From Delphinapterus leucas (taxonomy: Eukaryota > Chordata > Mammalia > Artiodactyla > Monodontidae), in the NCBI RefSeq assembly GCF_002288925.2, contig NW_022098031.1:8974354-9038353 (forward strand): a stretch of 64,000 nucleotides of DNA, written 5' to 3'. Under the pieces are notes generated by a model that searched no databases, was not told the origin of the DNA, and saw only the letters and a program-made list of their open reading frames with translations. Numbering within the stretch: position 1 is the stretch's first letter; each line of letters begins with the position of its first letter. The position numbers and the translations under genes are program-made. This document shows positions 1-11,700 of the stretch, in pieces.

Positions 1-267
1 AATGCCTAATTCCACCAGGAGGACAAGGGAGGGCTTCCGAAAGGAGGTATTTCTTGAACTGAGCTCTGAAAAATGAGGAAGACTTTACCATGCAGAGACG
101 GCAGGGAAACAATACATGCAAAAGCATAGACTCTGCAAGAACGTGGAATATTTGAGAGATTTCCCTGGGCCCATATGACTAGAGCATGTACACGTAGAAA
201 AGTGATTATTGATGAGGCTGTGGGAAAAGATAAAGACTTGTTGGACCCACTAAGGAGATTTCATCCC

Positions 268-490
268 CTAGATCTGCACTGTCCAGTAGAGCAACCACCA
301 GCCACATATGGCTAAGTAAATTTAAATGAATTAAAATTAAATAAAATTAAAACTTTAGTTCCTCAGTTTGTACTAGCCACATTTCAAGTACTCAATAGCC
401 AACATGGCTAGTGGTCACAATTTTGGGCAACACAGGTAAGGAACATTTCCATTATCACAGAAAGTTCTATTGGGCAATGCTGCTCTGGAC
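268..490. mobile_element. Small ancient inverted-repeat element (unnamed)
   Basis: Contains CTGTCCAGTAGAGCAACCAC, GCCACATATGGCTAAG, then the reversed TAGCCACATTTCAAGTACTC and CAACATGGCTAG, and ends TTCTATTGGGCAATGCTGCT. This is a familiar palindromic non-autonomous DNA element of mammals; I do not assign a family name. Confidence 0.55.
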
Positions 491-1333
491 TGTCGAATTG
501 TCAATAAGTATTCATAATAAAATGAATGCAGTGGGCAAATAAGTTTATAAATAATACCTTCTTGGAAATTCACAGAGTATATTAGCATAATATAGACCCT
601 GAGAAATTCTGCAGTGAAAAGATTGTTGTTCAAGTTTGTTGAATTCAGTGTTTTCCATATTTATTTGATTACTGAACCCCCTTTTTAAGGATGATCTAAT
701 TTATAAGTTATATGACCTAATTCTATATGTTATAAAAGAAATGATTTACAGATAACAGTTTGGGAAATACTGCTGTGGACAATTAGGAATCATGGATGGC
801 ATTTAGGCAAGGGAATGATGTGATCAGATTTTATTTTACAAAGACCGCCTTGCCAGCTATGAGAAGGATGGATAGGTAAAGGACAAGATTGAAGGCAGTT
901 AGACCAGATGGGATGCTCCGGTCCTAGCCTAAGAAGAAAGCCTTGGGAAGAGGGAGGCAAGATAAATCCTAGCGAGTTTCAGGAAACCAAATGGACAGAA
1001 CATGAATATGGAGGGTCAAGTCCAGCTAGTTTTCAAACATGGGCTCAGGAGCTGTGGTAGCACACGCAACATAGAATAACACAGGGCTATCAGGAGCACA
1101 TGATCATGTGAAGTTTCACAAAGCTGTAGTATATCCAGAAGGAAATGAAAAATTTTTAAATGTGGTCTATAAGTGAGGAGAGTAGTCTGGTGTAAGATAT
1201 ATATTTGGGAGTCTCCAGGATATGGGTACAAAATCATGGGGTTGAATCAATCACCCAACAAGGCAGTGTCAAGTGAGCATAGAAGAGTGTCAAGTTGAAT
1301 CCTAGAATCAGCAACATTAAAGGAGGCAGACGA

Positions 1334-1461
1334 GGGACTTCCCTGGCGGGCCAGTGGTTAGGACTCCACGCTTCCACTGTAGGGGGCACAGGTTCGATCG
1401 CTGGTTGGGGAACTAAGATCCCATATGCCGTGCAGCACAGCCAATAAATAAATAAACAAAC
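1334..1461 (+). mobile_element. CHR-1-like tRNA-derived SINE
   Basis: Starts GGGACTTCCCTGG, carries the B-box-like GGTTCGATCGCTGG and ends in an AATAAATAAATAAAC tail. It is flanked by a perfect 13-bp target-site duplication, TAAAGGAGGCAGA, at 1318-1330 and 1462-1474. This older, shorter CHR class is shared by cetaceans, hippos and ruminants. Confidence 0.92.
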
Positions 1462-1849
1462 TAAAGGAGGCAGAAGAAATAAGCAAAAGAGACCATCGAA
1501 TAGGTAGCAGGAAACCCAGAATGCTGTGACGCAGCATCCAAGGGAAGAGAAAACTCCATGAAAAGATATATGATCTACAGTTTTTTTAATTCTACACAGA
1601 GCACATGAAAAAACAAATACCACCATTGGGTTTAGTAGCAAAAGTGTCACCAGCGGCAAGAGCAAGAGTCGTGTCTGCATAAGACTAGGGTTAGGATAGA
1701 TTGGAGTGTACGCAAGAAGGATTGAAGTGTAGGCGAGGAGGTGGGCAAAATACACACTCAGACTTCACCTGTCGGGAGAAGAAGAACAACAGAACAATTG
1801 CTAGAGAGGAATGCATAGAACTGACTTCTTAAAAAATGGAAGGGGCCAT

Positions 1850-1975
1850 TTAAATCAATGCAATAGACATTTACTGAATGTCTATTACATATATAAGCAC
1901 TGTGCTAGACACCAGGTCTTATACAGATCATGAAAAATCCCCATCCTGGCCTTCAAGAGGCTCAGAGTGTAACCG
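1850..1975 (-). mobile_element. L2 3'-end fragment
   Basis: GACATTTACTGAATGTCTAT, AAGCACTGTGCTAGACACCA and CCATCCTGGCCTTCAAGAGG are the reversed L2 3' end at typical old divergence. Confidence 0.6.
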
Positions 1976-2436
1976 GGTTAAAGAAATCACAAAGGGATTA
2001 TTTACGTAAATGTTGGTAAAAATCACCACCGTGGTTCACAAAGAGCCTTTAAACTCTTCTTGATGGAGAGTGATTTTAGAATTTAATACTGTAATAATCT
2101 ATCTGATATCAGATATTTGTGATGTCAGTGAACAAACACATGGTAACTAAAGACAGCTTCTTCCAAGTAGTGAGAGGAGATTTGGACTGGACCAAGTGTT
2201 TGCTGTTGCGGAGGACAGAAGAGAGACTTGAGTAGGGAGATATGGTGCAAATTCCAAATGCAAAGAATAAGAAAAGGAGCGTAAATGAGAAATGGGGTCA
2301 AGAATCAGAAACCCACCAAAAATGACATAAAGTAGAAACTCATCATCTTGGGCTTATGGACGAGATCTGTGTCAGGACAAGGGGTAAAGATGGTCTCAAA
2401 TGTCCCTCAGTAAACACGGATCAAGAGACAGACACA

Positions 2437-2548
2437 TATTTTGGAGATTAATCCTTTGTCAGTTGCTTCGTTTGCAAATATACAGCAGAAACTAACACAC
2501 TGCTGTAAAGCAATTATACTCTAATAAAGATGTTTAAAAAAAAAAGAG
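2437..2548 (+). mobile_element. Short L1 with 5' inversion (twin priming)
   Basis: The right part (about 2484-2548) is a sense L1 3' end (AACTAACACACTGCTGTAAA, AATAAAGATG, then poly(A)). The left part (about 2437-2483) is inverted: its reverse complement encodes ANEATDKGLISK, an L1 ORF2 phrase. A perfect 13-bp duplication, AGAGACAGACACA, lies at 2424-2436 and 2549-2561, so both parts entered in one event. Confidence 0.85.
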
Positions 2549-2694
2549 AGAGACAGACACAGCCACACCAACAAAAAACATTGACACATGCCAGATGGTC
2601 AGTATATAAGTGTGCTATGTACTGGTTATTGGTGTTCTAAGAAACTTAAAAGAGTAAATCTGGTTAACACAGTCTTTCTTGTTTTCTTCATTAG

Positions 2695-2774
2695 ATCCCC
2701 TCAGCAGAGTATGTTTAAGACCAAAAAATGTAACTAATTCTTTGAGCACCTACATTAATGCTAATTATATTAGG
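2695..2774 (+). CDS. PTPRR: PTPRR coding exon (RVCLRPKNV...YINANYIR)
   Basis: This 80-nt exon lies between an acceptor (ttcattag) and a consensus gtaagt donor. It opens with two bases that finish a split codon, then reads [13 protein letters not shown] and ends [10 protein letters not shown], the conserved YINANYIR segment of classical PTP domains just before the central beta sheet. It is in frame with the exon at 3214. It is easy to miss because it is short and has no start codon. The preceding exon (the KNRYKT pTyr-loop region) was not found in 1-2694. Confidence 0.93.
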
Positions 2775-5713
2775 GTAAGTAAATAAATCTAAATTTCTTT
2801 CTGATGAGCATGTCAATTTACTATTTGGAATTGTTGTTTTTTTTTTTTTTCCCCCTCAGAGTTGGTTACTAGCAAGTTTGTTGCTTTTTTTTTTTTTTGC
2901 TTGCTTGGTCATAATCAACCTTGGTAGTGGGTAATTTATAGTAAGTCTTCCTTTCCTGTGTGTCTGTGGCTATAGTGCTCCCTCTGAGGTGCTCTGGGGA
3001 GGACTGAGCTTTAGAAACCTCAGTACCATATGCTGTGCCTGACTTGCTGGGAGAACAACCCCAAGAACTGTGGTGCTAGAATCAATAAAGCTGCAAAAGT
3101 CTGTGTTGCTTTTGGATTATCAGAGCTATTTTGTTTTGAAGATCTTTCACCTAAACTTTCAGTGCAAGGCATGAACTTCAAAGCCAACATTTTTGTCTCC
3201 TTTCTCAAACTAGGGCTACAGTGGCAAAGAGAAAGCGTTCATCGCCACGCAGGGCCCCATGATCAACACCGTGAATGATTTCTGGCAGATGGTTTGGCAG
3301 GAAGACAGTCCTGTGATTGTTATGATCACAAAACTCAAGGAAAAAAATGAGGTATGACCTTTACCCAAGTACGGAACATTATATTTTTTCTGTTGCTATA
3401 TAAGAGAGATTGTTTAAGGAAAATTGCCATATACTTAATAACAGATTTAAGATGGAAACATTAAGACATTTAAAGGCTAGGCCACTTTATGCTTCCAAAA
3501 AATGGTAATTGGTGTTGTATGAATGACGACTTTCTTTCAGTTAAATCAACGTACTTGGCATACACGGATCACATTTGTACCCATGTATCTTTGTAAGGAA
3601 ATGAGGGGCCGTGAATTATCACTCTGATTTAGAGGCAGGGAAATAAAAAATTGTTCATTTACATCCCAAGCAATTTTTGAGCACCTACTAAGTGAGATAC
3701 TATTTTAGTTGCTGGCAATATATTAGTAAACAAACACAAAGATTCCTGCCCTTGGTAGATTTTAACTTTCTAGTTGGGGAGATACAAACAAAAAACATAA
3801 TTTCATAAAAATATAGCATATTAGGGCTTCCCTGGTGGCGCAGTGGTTGAGAGTCCGCCTGCCGATGCAGGGGACACGGGTTCACGCCCCGGTCCGGGAA
3901 GATCCCACATGCCGCGGAGTGGCTGGGCCCGTGAGCCATGGCCGCTGAGCCTGCGCGTCCGGAGCCTGTGCTCCGCAACAGGAGAGGCCACAACAGTGAG
4001 AGGTCCGCGTACCGCAAAATAAAATGAAATAAAATAAAAGTAAAGTTGTGTAATTCCCAAAGGGTGCTTTCCTAGGCACTGCTTACATTTCATGGCATCT
4101 TTTTTTTTTCCCTTTAACATCTCATGGCATCTTATTGAGATAATTTCCAGTCTGATTTTAGTGAGCATTTGTGATTATTTGCTTGTCAAAATTACTATAC
4201 CAGGGCCTCACCAGGACAATCAGAATTTAAGAAAACTGAACTTTCCTTTATACTCCTTTGGTGAGTTATAACCTTTGATTATACTATAACTCTGCTGCTA
4301 ATCAAGAAAATTCAGGCTCACAAACAGCAATTTAAAGTTTTTTAAAGTTTGTTGTTTTCTTCCATTTTTGCTGCAATAGATAAAGGATCTTTTTCTGAAA
4401 TTTATCCTGGAAAAAAAGTACATTTTTTGGCCAGTAGATGAAGTTTTATACTACATTAACTATATGCTTACTAAATAAATGCATTTCTATGAATCTTATA
4501 TGAAAGCCTGAGGTGGCATAATAAAAATAACCGAATATTCTCAGGTGTTTCACCCACGATCAATCTGTCAACATAATAAGCTACTGACAATTCCTGCACA
4601 GTTGTTTAATATCTGTGACAATTTACCTTCAAGGTAGGAAAATATTCTTCAAGTTTTAAAGGTGTACTGTCTGTATATATACACCCATACATACATACAT
4701 AGAACTTATGTAATATGGCAGACTAGATTATCTGAAAAACCAGTCATACTGGGTGAAATATGATACAGCATGCATAGCAGAGCTTGGGAGGAAAAAGGTA
4801 AATCGGTCAAAAACTGAATAAAAGGCATAAAACCAGAGAATTACAGGTTACTTGTGTCTTAATGACAATATAAGAACTGGAGACAAAGCCTTGGGCTTGT
4901 AGGAACCAGGACTTGGAACTGAGACCTTCCATGAAGTGAACACCTTCAAGGGCTAGGCCTTCAGTGAAAGGGTGAACCACAAAAATAAACCTACCTACCA
5001 AAATAGGATTATAAGAGGAAATGAATCCAGCGAAGTCTGGCCTTCTCATGGGATCAATAAAGAGGTACTCTTGAGTATTCAGAATTCAAAACCCCGGAAA
5101 CACCAAGTGTTAAATGATTAATATACATTAGTGATTCTTTTATTTATATAAATCATTTATAAACTAGTTTATATTCATTTAAGTAATAATATAAAAAGCA
5201 ATACTGCATTGGTAACGCTCTTGTGGCACTTTACAGAAACAAAGGCAAAAACTTTCTGGATGCATGTACTCTCGGCATACACTACACAGAATTTCAAAAG
5301 AAAAAGCCCAGCCAAACATAAGCTCAGAAGTCAAAATTCTGAGACACACATGTAAATAAGCAACATAAGTAAAAAGCAGAAGAGGCCACAAATAGTGGAA
5401 GTAGACCCACAAGAAATTGAAATAATAGAAACTATAAATAGAGGCTGTTTTATAATTAAGCACACAAAATATAAAATTAAAAAACTTGACAAAAGAACAA
5501 GTTACTATCAAAAAAGACTAGGAAGGGCTTCCCTGGTGGCACAGTGGTTGAGAGTCCGCCTGCTGATGCAGGGGACACGGGTTTGTGCCCCGGTCCGGGA
5601 AGATCCCACATGCCGGAGTGGCTGGGCCCGTGGGCCATGGTCACTGAGCCTGCGCGTCCGGAGCCTGTGCTCCGCAATGAGAGAGGCCACGGCAGTGAGA
5701 GGCCCACGTACCG

Positions 5714-5746
<33 letters not shown>

Positions 5747-8700
5747 AAAAGACTAGGAAGATTTAAAAACAAACCAAAGAGTCCTAGAAATAAATATTAT
5801 ACAGACATTAAAATGAAAAAAAGAAACATCTTGAGATAGTTTTATTAGCAAGCTGGACACAGCTGAATAATAATTACTGGATTAAAAAATAGAACTAAGG
5901 AAATTACCTAGAAGATCAAAATGACCAAAAATATGAAAGAGAGTTTCAGACATATAGAGGACAGTATTTAGATGTCCAATATATGTCTAATGGATATTTT
6001 AGAAGATGAAAAAGGAGAATATAAAAAAAAGAAGTAATATTTGAGGAAATAATGGCTAAAGATTTTCCAAAACTGGTGAAAGACTTGAGCTCTCAGATTT
6101 GAAAAGCACAGTAAATTCTAGGCTGGATAAGTAAAAATAAATCCACAACTAGACACATCTGTGGAACTGAAAAACACTACAGAGACTATTTTAACAACCA
6201 GAGTGACTAACAATTGACTTCTCAATAGCCAAAAATCAGTAGAATAATACCCACAGAGGAACGAGAGAAAATCACAGACAACCCAGAACTCACACAGGAT
6301 TTAGCAATATTTCCTAGATCTGAATAGACTGTACTACTCCTGCCCACTTTGGTTTGAATTACAATTTTCTGAATAGATTGTCACGATGTGTTTTCTCAAA
6401 GCACATTCATACCCTTATTAATTCTATTTCTTCTATTAAAAATAAAATCTTATAAAATCAACATAGAAAAAGCACTGTGATGTATGCAATTACATAAATA
6501 TAAGTATGTAAATGTTTTGAAACAAGTTATATTTTCCACAGAAAACATTACTTTCTTTTTACATATTTATTAAGGATTAATACTTGGCAAAGCATATGTG
6601 AAACAATAACAAGGATTAGCGAATAGGTTGTAGTAACTGTGTAAGATAAATTATAATTTTGGTGTCTTGAGCATTTCAATCCTCAAATTTTGTGATATAT
6701 TTGTTTCCTTAGACAAAAAGTCAGAAATACACCAATAGTGCTTTAACTTGTTCTTGAATCAGGGTTTCATCAGGACAGAAGAAGCCAAGATTGATGGTTA
6801 GTGAGAAAGAATTCCCTAGAAGTTGAGGAGGATGTGACATATTTTAAAGAAGTCCAACAAAGATAGTATGAACACTTGGCAAATATGCCAAAGCCCCAAC
6901 AGACAGTTATATTCTTCCCTTCTGTCCCCAGGACCAAAGTTGTGATTCTAAAAGAACTGCTGTATGAGATAAATATGTATTTCAAAGTGACACTGAGTTG
7001 ATTTACTGATGATGCTCAGACATCTCCATCCTGAATGTGCAGAGGAATAGAGCCCATCTTGTTCTTTGTTTTTCAAGTGCATCATACTTGGAGTTAACCT
7101 GTTGGTACCATTCTCAGAATTCACGTTCTCCATAGGAGAGCCAAGTAGATCTTTTGAAAAGCCAGAATTTTTAAAAAATAATGGCCACATGCAGTGGTTG
7201 GGAGTCCGCCTGCCGATGCAGGGGACACGGGTTCGTGCCCCGGTCTGGGAAGATCCCACATGCCGTGGAGCGGCTGGGCCCATGAGCCATGGCTGCTGAG
7301 CCTGCGCATCCGGAGCCTGTGCTCCGCAACGGGAGAGGCCACAACATTGAGAGGCCCGCGTACCGCAAAAAGTAATAATAATAATAATGGCCACATAAAG
7401 GGTGATTGAGGTTTTTATTTTTCTCTTTGGCTGCATAATTCAGAAATTGAAGAGGTATTATTTTTTTCTTACCATTTTTAGCCTCTTGCCTTTTTAAATG
7501 CCTGGGATATATCTTCTGGAAATATCAAAGTAAATAGATTATGTTACATGTTTTCTATGTGTAATTTGCTACATGTACTTTCCCGTGGCCAGTCATAATT
7601 CCAAATATTTCAGTAAAGATTTTGACTTCTGTTATTGTTGATTACCCATTAAATTAAAATAAAAATTCCTTTCCGTCCAGATTCTCTAAAGATGTAAATA
7701 CAATACTATGGAGGAAACTTTGATGTTTTACAGATCAAAATGATACTGAGAAGTCTGGCTCAAAAGAAATAGGCAGTAGACTTCACACTGCCAGGAAGAT
7801 GCTGTTTACCAAAAATGTGCCAACTTTCAATTGTGTTAAGCGGCATTGTTTGGAACAGACAAAAATCATTTCCTCCAAAAATATGTGAAGGTGGAGTTAT
7901 CTTTAGAAATTCCCAGGCTTTATATTTTCATGAATCTTTCTATTTTCTAATACATAAATAAAGGAATAAGTGAATAGTTGCCAGTTCTTATTCAATAATC
8001 CCAGTATTCTCATAGTTACTTTATAAAATGAGAGTAAAAAAATTTTAAAATAGAGCTGAAGAATCAGTTATCTTCTATGGCAAGAAAGGAGAAGAGATTT
8101 TTATTGCTGGTAAATTTGATTTCTTCATTTAGATAAATCTCAAGAAGGGAATTCCTTTTGAAAGAAATAAAACATTGGAAACACAGTGTTCAAACTTTCA
8201 AGGTGAACTATTGCTTGACTAGAGAAGGCACAGTGGCCAAAATCTGCAAAGCTGGAGTTAGATCAATCTAAGCAGGACAGGAATCATTTGCATATTTCCA
8301 AAGTCCTCAGACTAGCTCAGACTTTCTCCTAGGAAAGAAGAGAAGTAGTATGAATGTTGGTCATAGTATACATACTGTGGAAGATATTTTCTACTGACTG
8401 CCATTTATTAAATACACGTAGTAAGCACAGTTAATTCTGTGCATTTTCACTCTAACTCTACAAAGCACGATTTACTATCCCTATATTATGGATGAGAAAC
8501 TTGAGGCTCAGAGCTTAAACCATTTGCCTACAGCCTCAAAGTAAGTGAGTGATAGAGTCCAAATTTTAGTACAGGTTTATTTGATTCCAAAGCTCATGTA
8601 CTTAATCACTGCCCCAACATAATAAATGGGCCAAATAAGGGTACAAGACATTAGAAGACAAGAGACCCACTGTTGGCTTCAGGGAGCAGTAAGACACTGA

Positions 8701-11700
8701 ATTTATCTTCAGGAAGTGAGGGAATTACTTGGTCATTTGGCCTAATAAAATACTTCTCTCAAGTATTTAACACAGCTGTATTCTTTCTTAATATTTACAT
8801 TTTTCCTCTGGATTCAGCTCTGTGACTTAAATACTTACAAACCCCATTTTGCCCATTGACCTATTCACACTTTGCAAGCAGTTTGACCTCAGAAAGTGAA
8901 ATAAATAAATCGTATTTTAAGTATTCTCTGTTTTCATTCCCTTCCTTTCTCTCTCTGGTAAAATTATGGAAAGGATTTATTTTAATTACATTTCTTTGTC
9001 CATACAGCTCATATGGTGCCTTACAGTTTTTCAGTAGGGGCTGCAGAGTAAGTAAGTGCACAAGGGAACATAAACCAGGCAAAGCAACAGCACACAGAGG
9101 CAGACAAGACACCACATAGCATGCATGAGTTGAGCCGTTTGATGTTGTCTGGGCATAGTAGGGAGTGAAGGGAGATAGGACTGGAATGTTAAATTTTGCT
9201 GACGAATATAGAGAATAAAAGAGGGTTCTGTATTCATTGTATATTCTGCTTTTAACATTATATTATGAGTGCTCTCCATGTCATTAGTAACTCATCAAAA
9301 ACATGATTTTAAATGACTGCTAGAATTTCATTGTGTGCATGCTAAAACGTATGTAACCATTTCCTTATTAAGAGATATTTAAGTCATTTCCAATCTTTTT
9401 ACCCACATCTTTGATTATTTAATTAATGTATATTTTTAGGTGTGAAATGACCTGGCTAAATGATGTGGACTTTTGAAAAAACGTATTCCCAATGACCTGG
9501 CTAAATGCTGTGGACTTTTGAAAAAACATGTTTTCCAGAAATATATCTAACTGTACCACATCTTTAGCATCTGGAATTCTCCAGCTAACCTTGAAGACAT
9601 TCAGTACATTCCTCTTTATAAAACATCCAATGCTGTATTTGTGCACATTCATTCATTCATTTGACAGATATTTATCAACTGTCAACCATCAAGCACCAGT
9701 GTAGGTGCTTGGATTATATCTTTATTGACAAAACAGACAAAGATCCCTCCTTTCATGGAGTTACAATCTAAAAGGGGAGACACAATACACAAGAAACAAA
9801 ATTTTAAAATATTGTATACAGGTACAAAATGTTAGGTGCTATGGGGGTGGAGAAAACAAACATATGGTAGAGTAAGAGAGATGGAAGACAGTTTGCAATG
9901 AGATAAGGAGGTCATTTTAAAATTTATAAATGGCAGCCTATAAGAATTTTATGAATACAAAAGAAGATAAGCAATGACTTCATTGAGTCAAGCCACAGCT
10001 ACTCTAGATATCTTTACTTAATTAAATACATCCAGAAAAGGTGGGGTTTTTTTTTTGCAATATAAGTATTAATTATATCCCATGTTGACCTTAAGTTTCA
10101 TGATGAAATCTGATGGGTATTCAGTTGGGAATGACTGGCTATTCAATATATAAGTAACTTATACTTAAAAATAAAGTAGACCTTTTTAAGCTGTACATTT
10201 GAAGAGAAAATAAATTTTTCTGATAAAACACTCGTAATTAAATGTTAATTATTCTGTTATATTCTAAATGAATGAAATGAAAATACATCTTCTCAGCTAT
10301 TTAAAGTTAGCTAAAAAAATTAGAGTTTAAGTTAGATAATCTAGAAAGTTCACCAAATATACATAGAAAGTCTAGAAACTGGGCTGTTTGATCTTCCAAA
10401 TAACTAATACTTATTGAGCACTAACCATATGCTTAGAAAGCAATCTTTACAATAAACGTATCTGTAAATCCCACTAAAAGAGGACACGGAGACACAGGGA
10501 GGTTAAGCAACCTGCCCAAGGGCAAATGGCTGACAACCTGACTCCCAACTCCTCACCACTATATACACCCTCCTCAAATCTTCTCCCTACTTAGAGTGGG
10601 AAGGGAGAAAGTTCCAGTCCAAGCAGTGATTGTGGCCAGAGAAAAGTGTGCGGGATTGCTTACAGTCCAGATTAAAATCTCTAACCGTTCTCTCCAGGAA
10701 GGAAAGAGGAGATGAACAAGCCATTTTGATTTGGTTTAAAGAAAACAAAAAAGTGTCAGATCTGCTCATTCAAAGTAGTGGACAAGGGGACCTCCCTGGT
10801 GGTCCGGGGTAAAGAATCCTCCTTACAATGCAGGGGACGTGGGTTCGATCCCTGGTCAGGGAACTAAGATCTCACATGCCGCGGGGCAACTAAGCTCACG
10901 AGCCACAACTACTGAGCTTGCACGCCTCAACTAGAGAGAAGCCCGCGCACCCCAAAGCAGTGTCCGTGCGCCGCAGCGAAAGATCACGCGTACCTCAACG
11001 AAGATCCAGCATGCTGCAACTAAGACCCGACACGGCCAAAATAAAGCAAAACAAACAAACAAAAAAAACAAAGTAGTGGACAATTTGAAAGTGTGGATTG
11101 GAACTGTGATGGGGGAGTCATGCTCAAGTTAGAGGTCAGTCTTTGAAGTGTGGGGTGGACAAGAGGATTCACATTTTGTACCAAGAATGAAAATAAACGA
11201 GCAAAGTCCCATAATCAGAGTGTCTGTACAAACAAGGTCAGGGAGGGTAATTTGCAAGACAGTGGAGACCCACTGACTGGTATTCTGCTGTCCTGGAGGA
11301 CCAGAATTAGATATTTGGTATCTAGAGAAGCACCCTGACCTAGCACTGCCCAGCAATGCCGAGCAGCCTAAGCTCATTTCCTGAAAGACCAGGGGCTTGA
11401 CAGTTACGCTACCCAAGCAATTAAGAGTAGCCAGAAATTCAGAGGCTGACAGCCCCTAAGAAAAATTACTCACCTGTCCTTTCAAACATGCTTACATTCC
11501 AAATATAACTTGGCACCTTAATTTTTAATCTGCTAGGTTCTATTCAATTGCTGTAGCCTGCTTTACTTCTAACTGTAGTTAGAAGCCTTCTTATTTGACA
11601 CAGTTAATCCAAAAAAAAAAAAAAATAAGAGTGGAGACTCAAACACACAAAAAAACTCTAATGTTTTACTTTGTCTTAAAACAGGTACATTTGTTCATAT

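Larger units (their letters stand above)
1..2694 (+). other. PTPRR: PTPRR intron (3' part) with old repeats
   Basis: Intronic DNA before the first visible PTPRR exon. It holds an inverted-repeat element (268-490), a CHR-1-like SINE (1334-1461), an L2 fragment (1850-1975) and a short twin-primed L1 (2437-2548). Around 770-1010 the text resembles a widespread ancient repeat that I cannot name with confidence. No upstream PTPRR exon was recognised. Confidence 0.8.

Noticed and set aside
1234..1755. Open frame of 173 aa on the minus strand
   Set aside because: It runs through a CHR-1-like SINE, has no splice or promoter context, and its peptide is hydrophobic low-information sequence of AT-rich intron.
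1..2694. Search for the preceding PTPRR exon (KNRYKT region)
   Set aside because: No matching coding phrase with splice sites was found, so it is presumed upstream of the window.
3824..4040. Possible tRNA gene because of A- and B-box-like sequences
   Set aside because: These boxes belong to the tRNA-derived head of the CHR SINE; no cloverleaf is expected and the same unit occurs many times.
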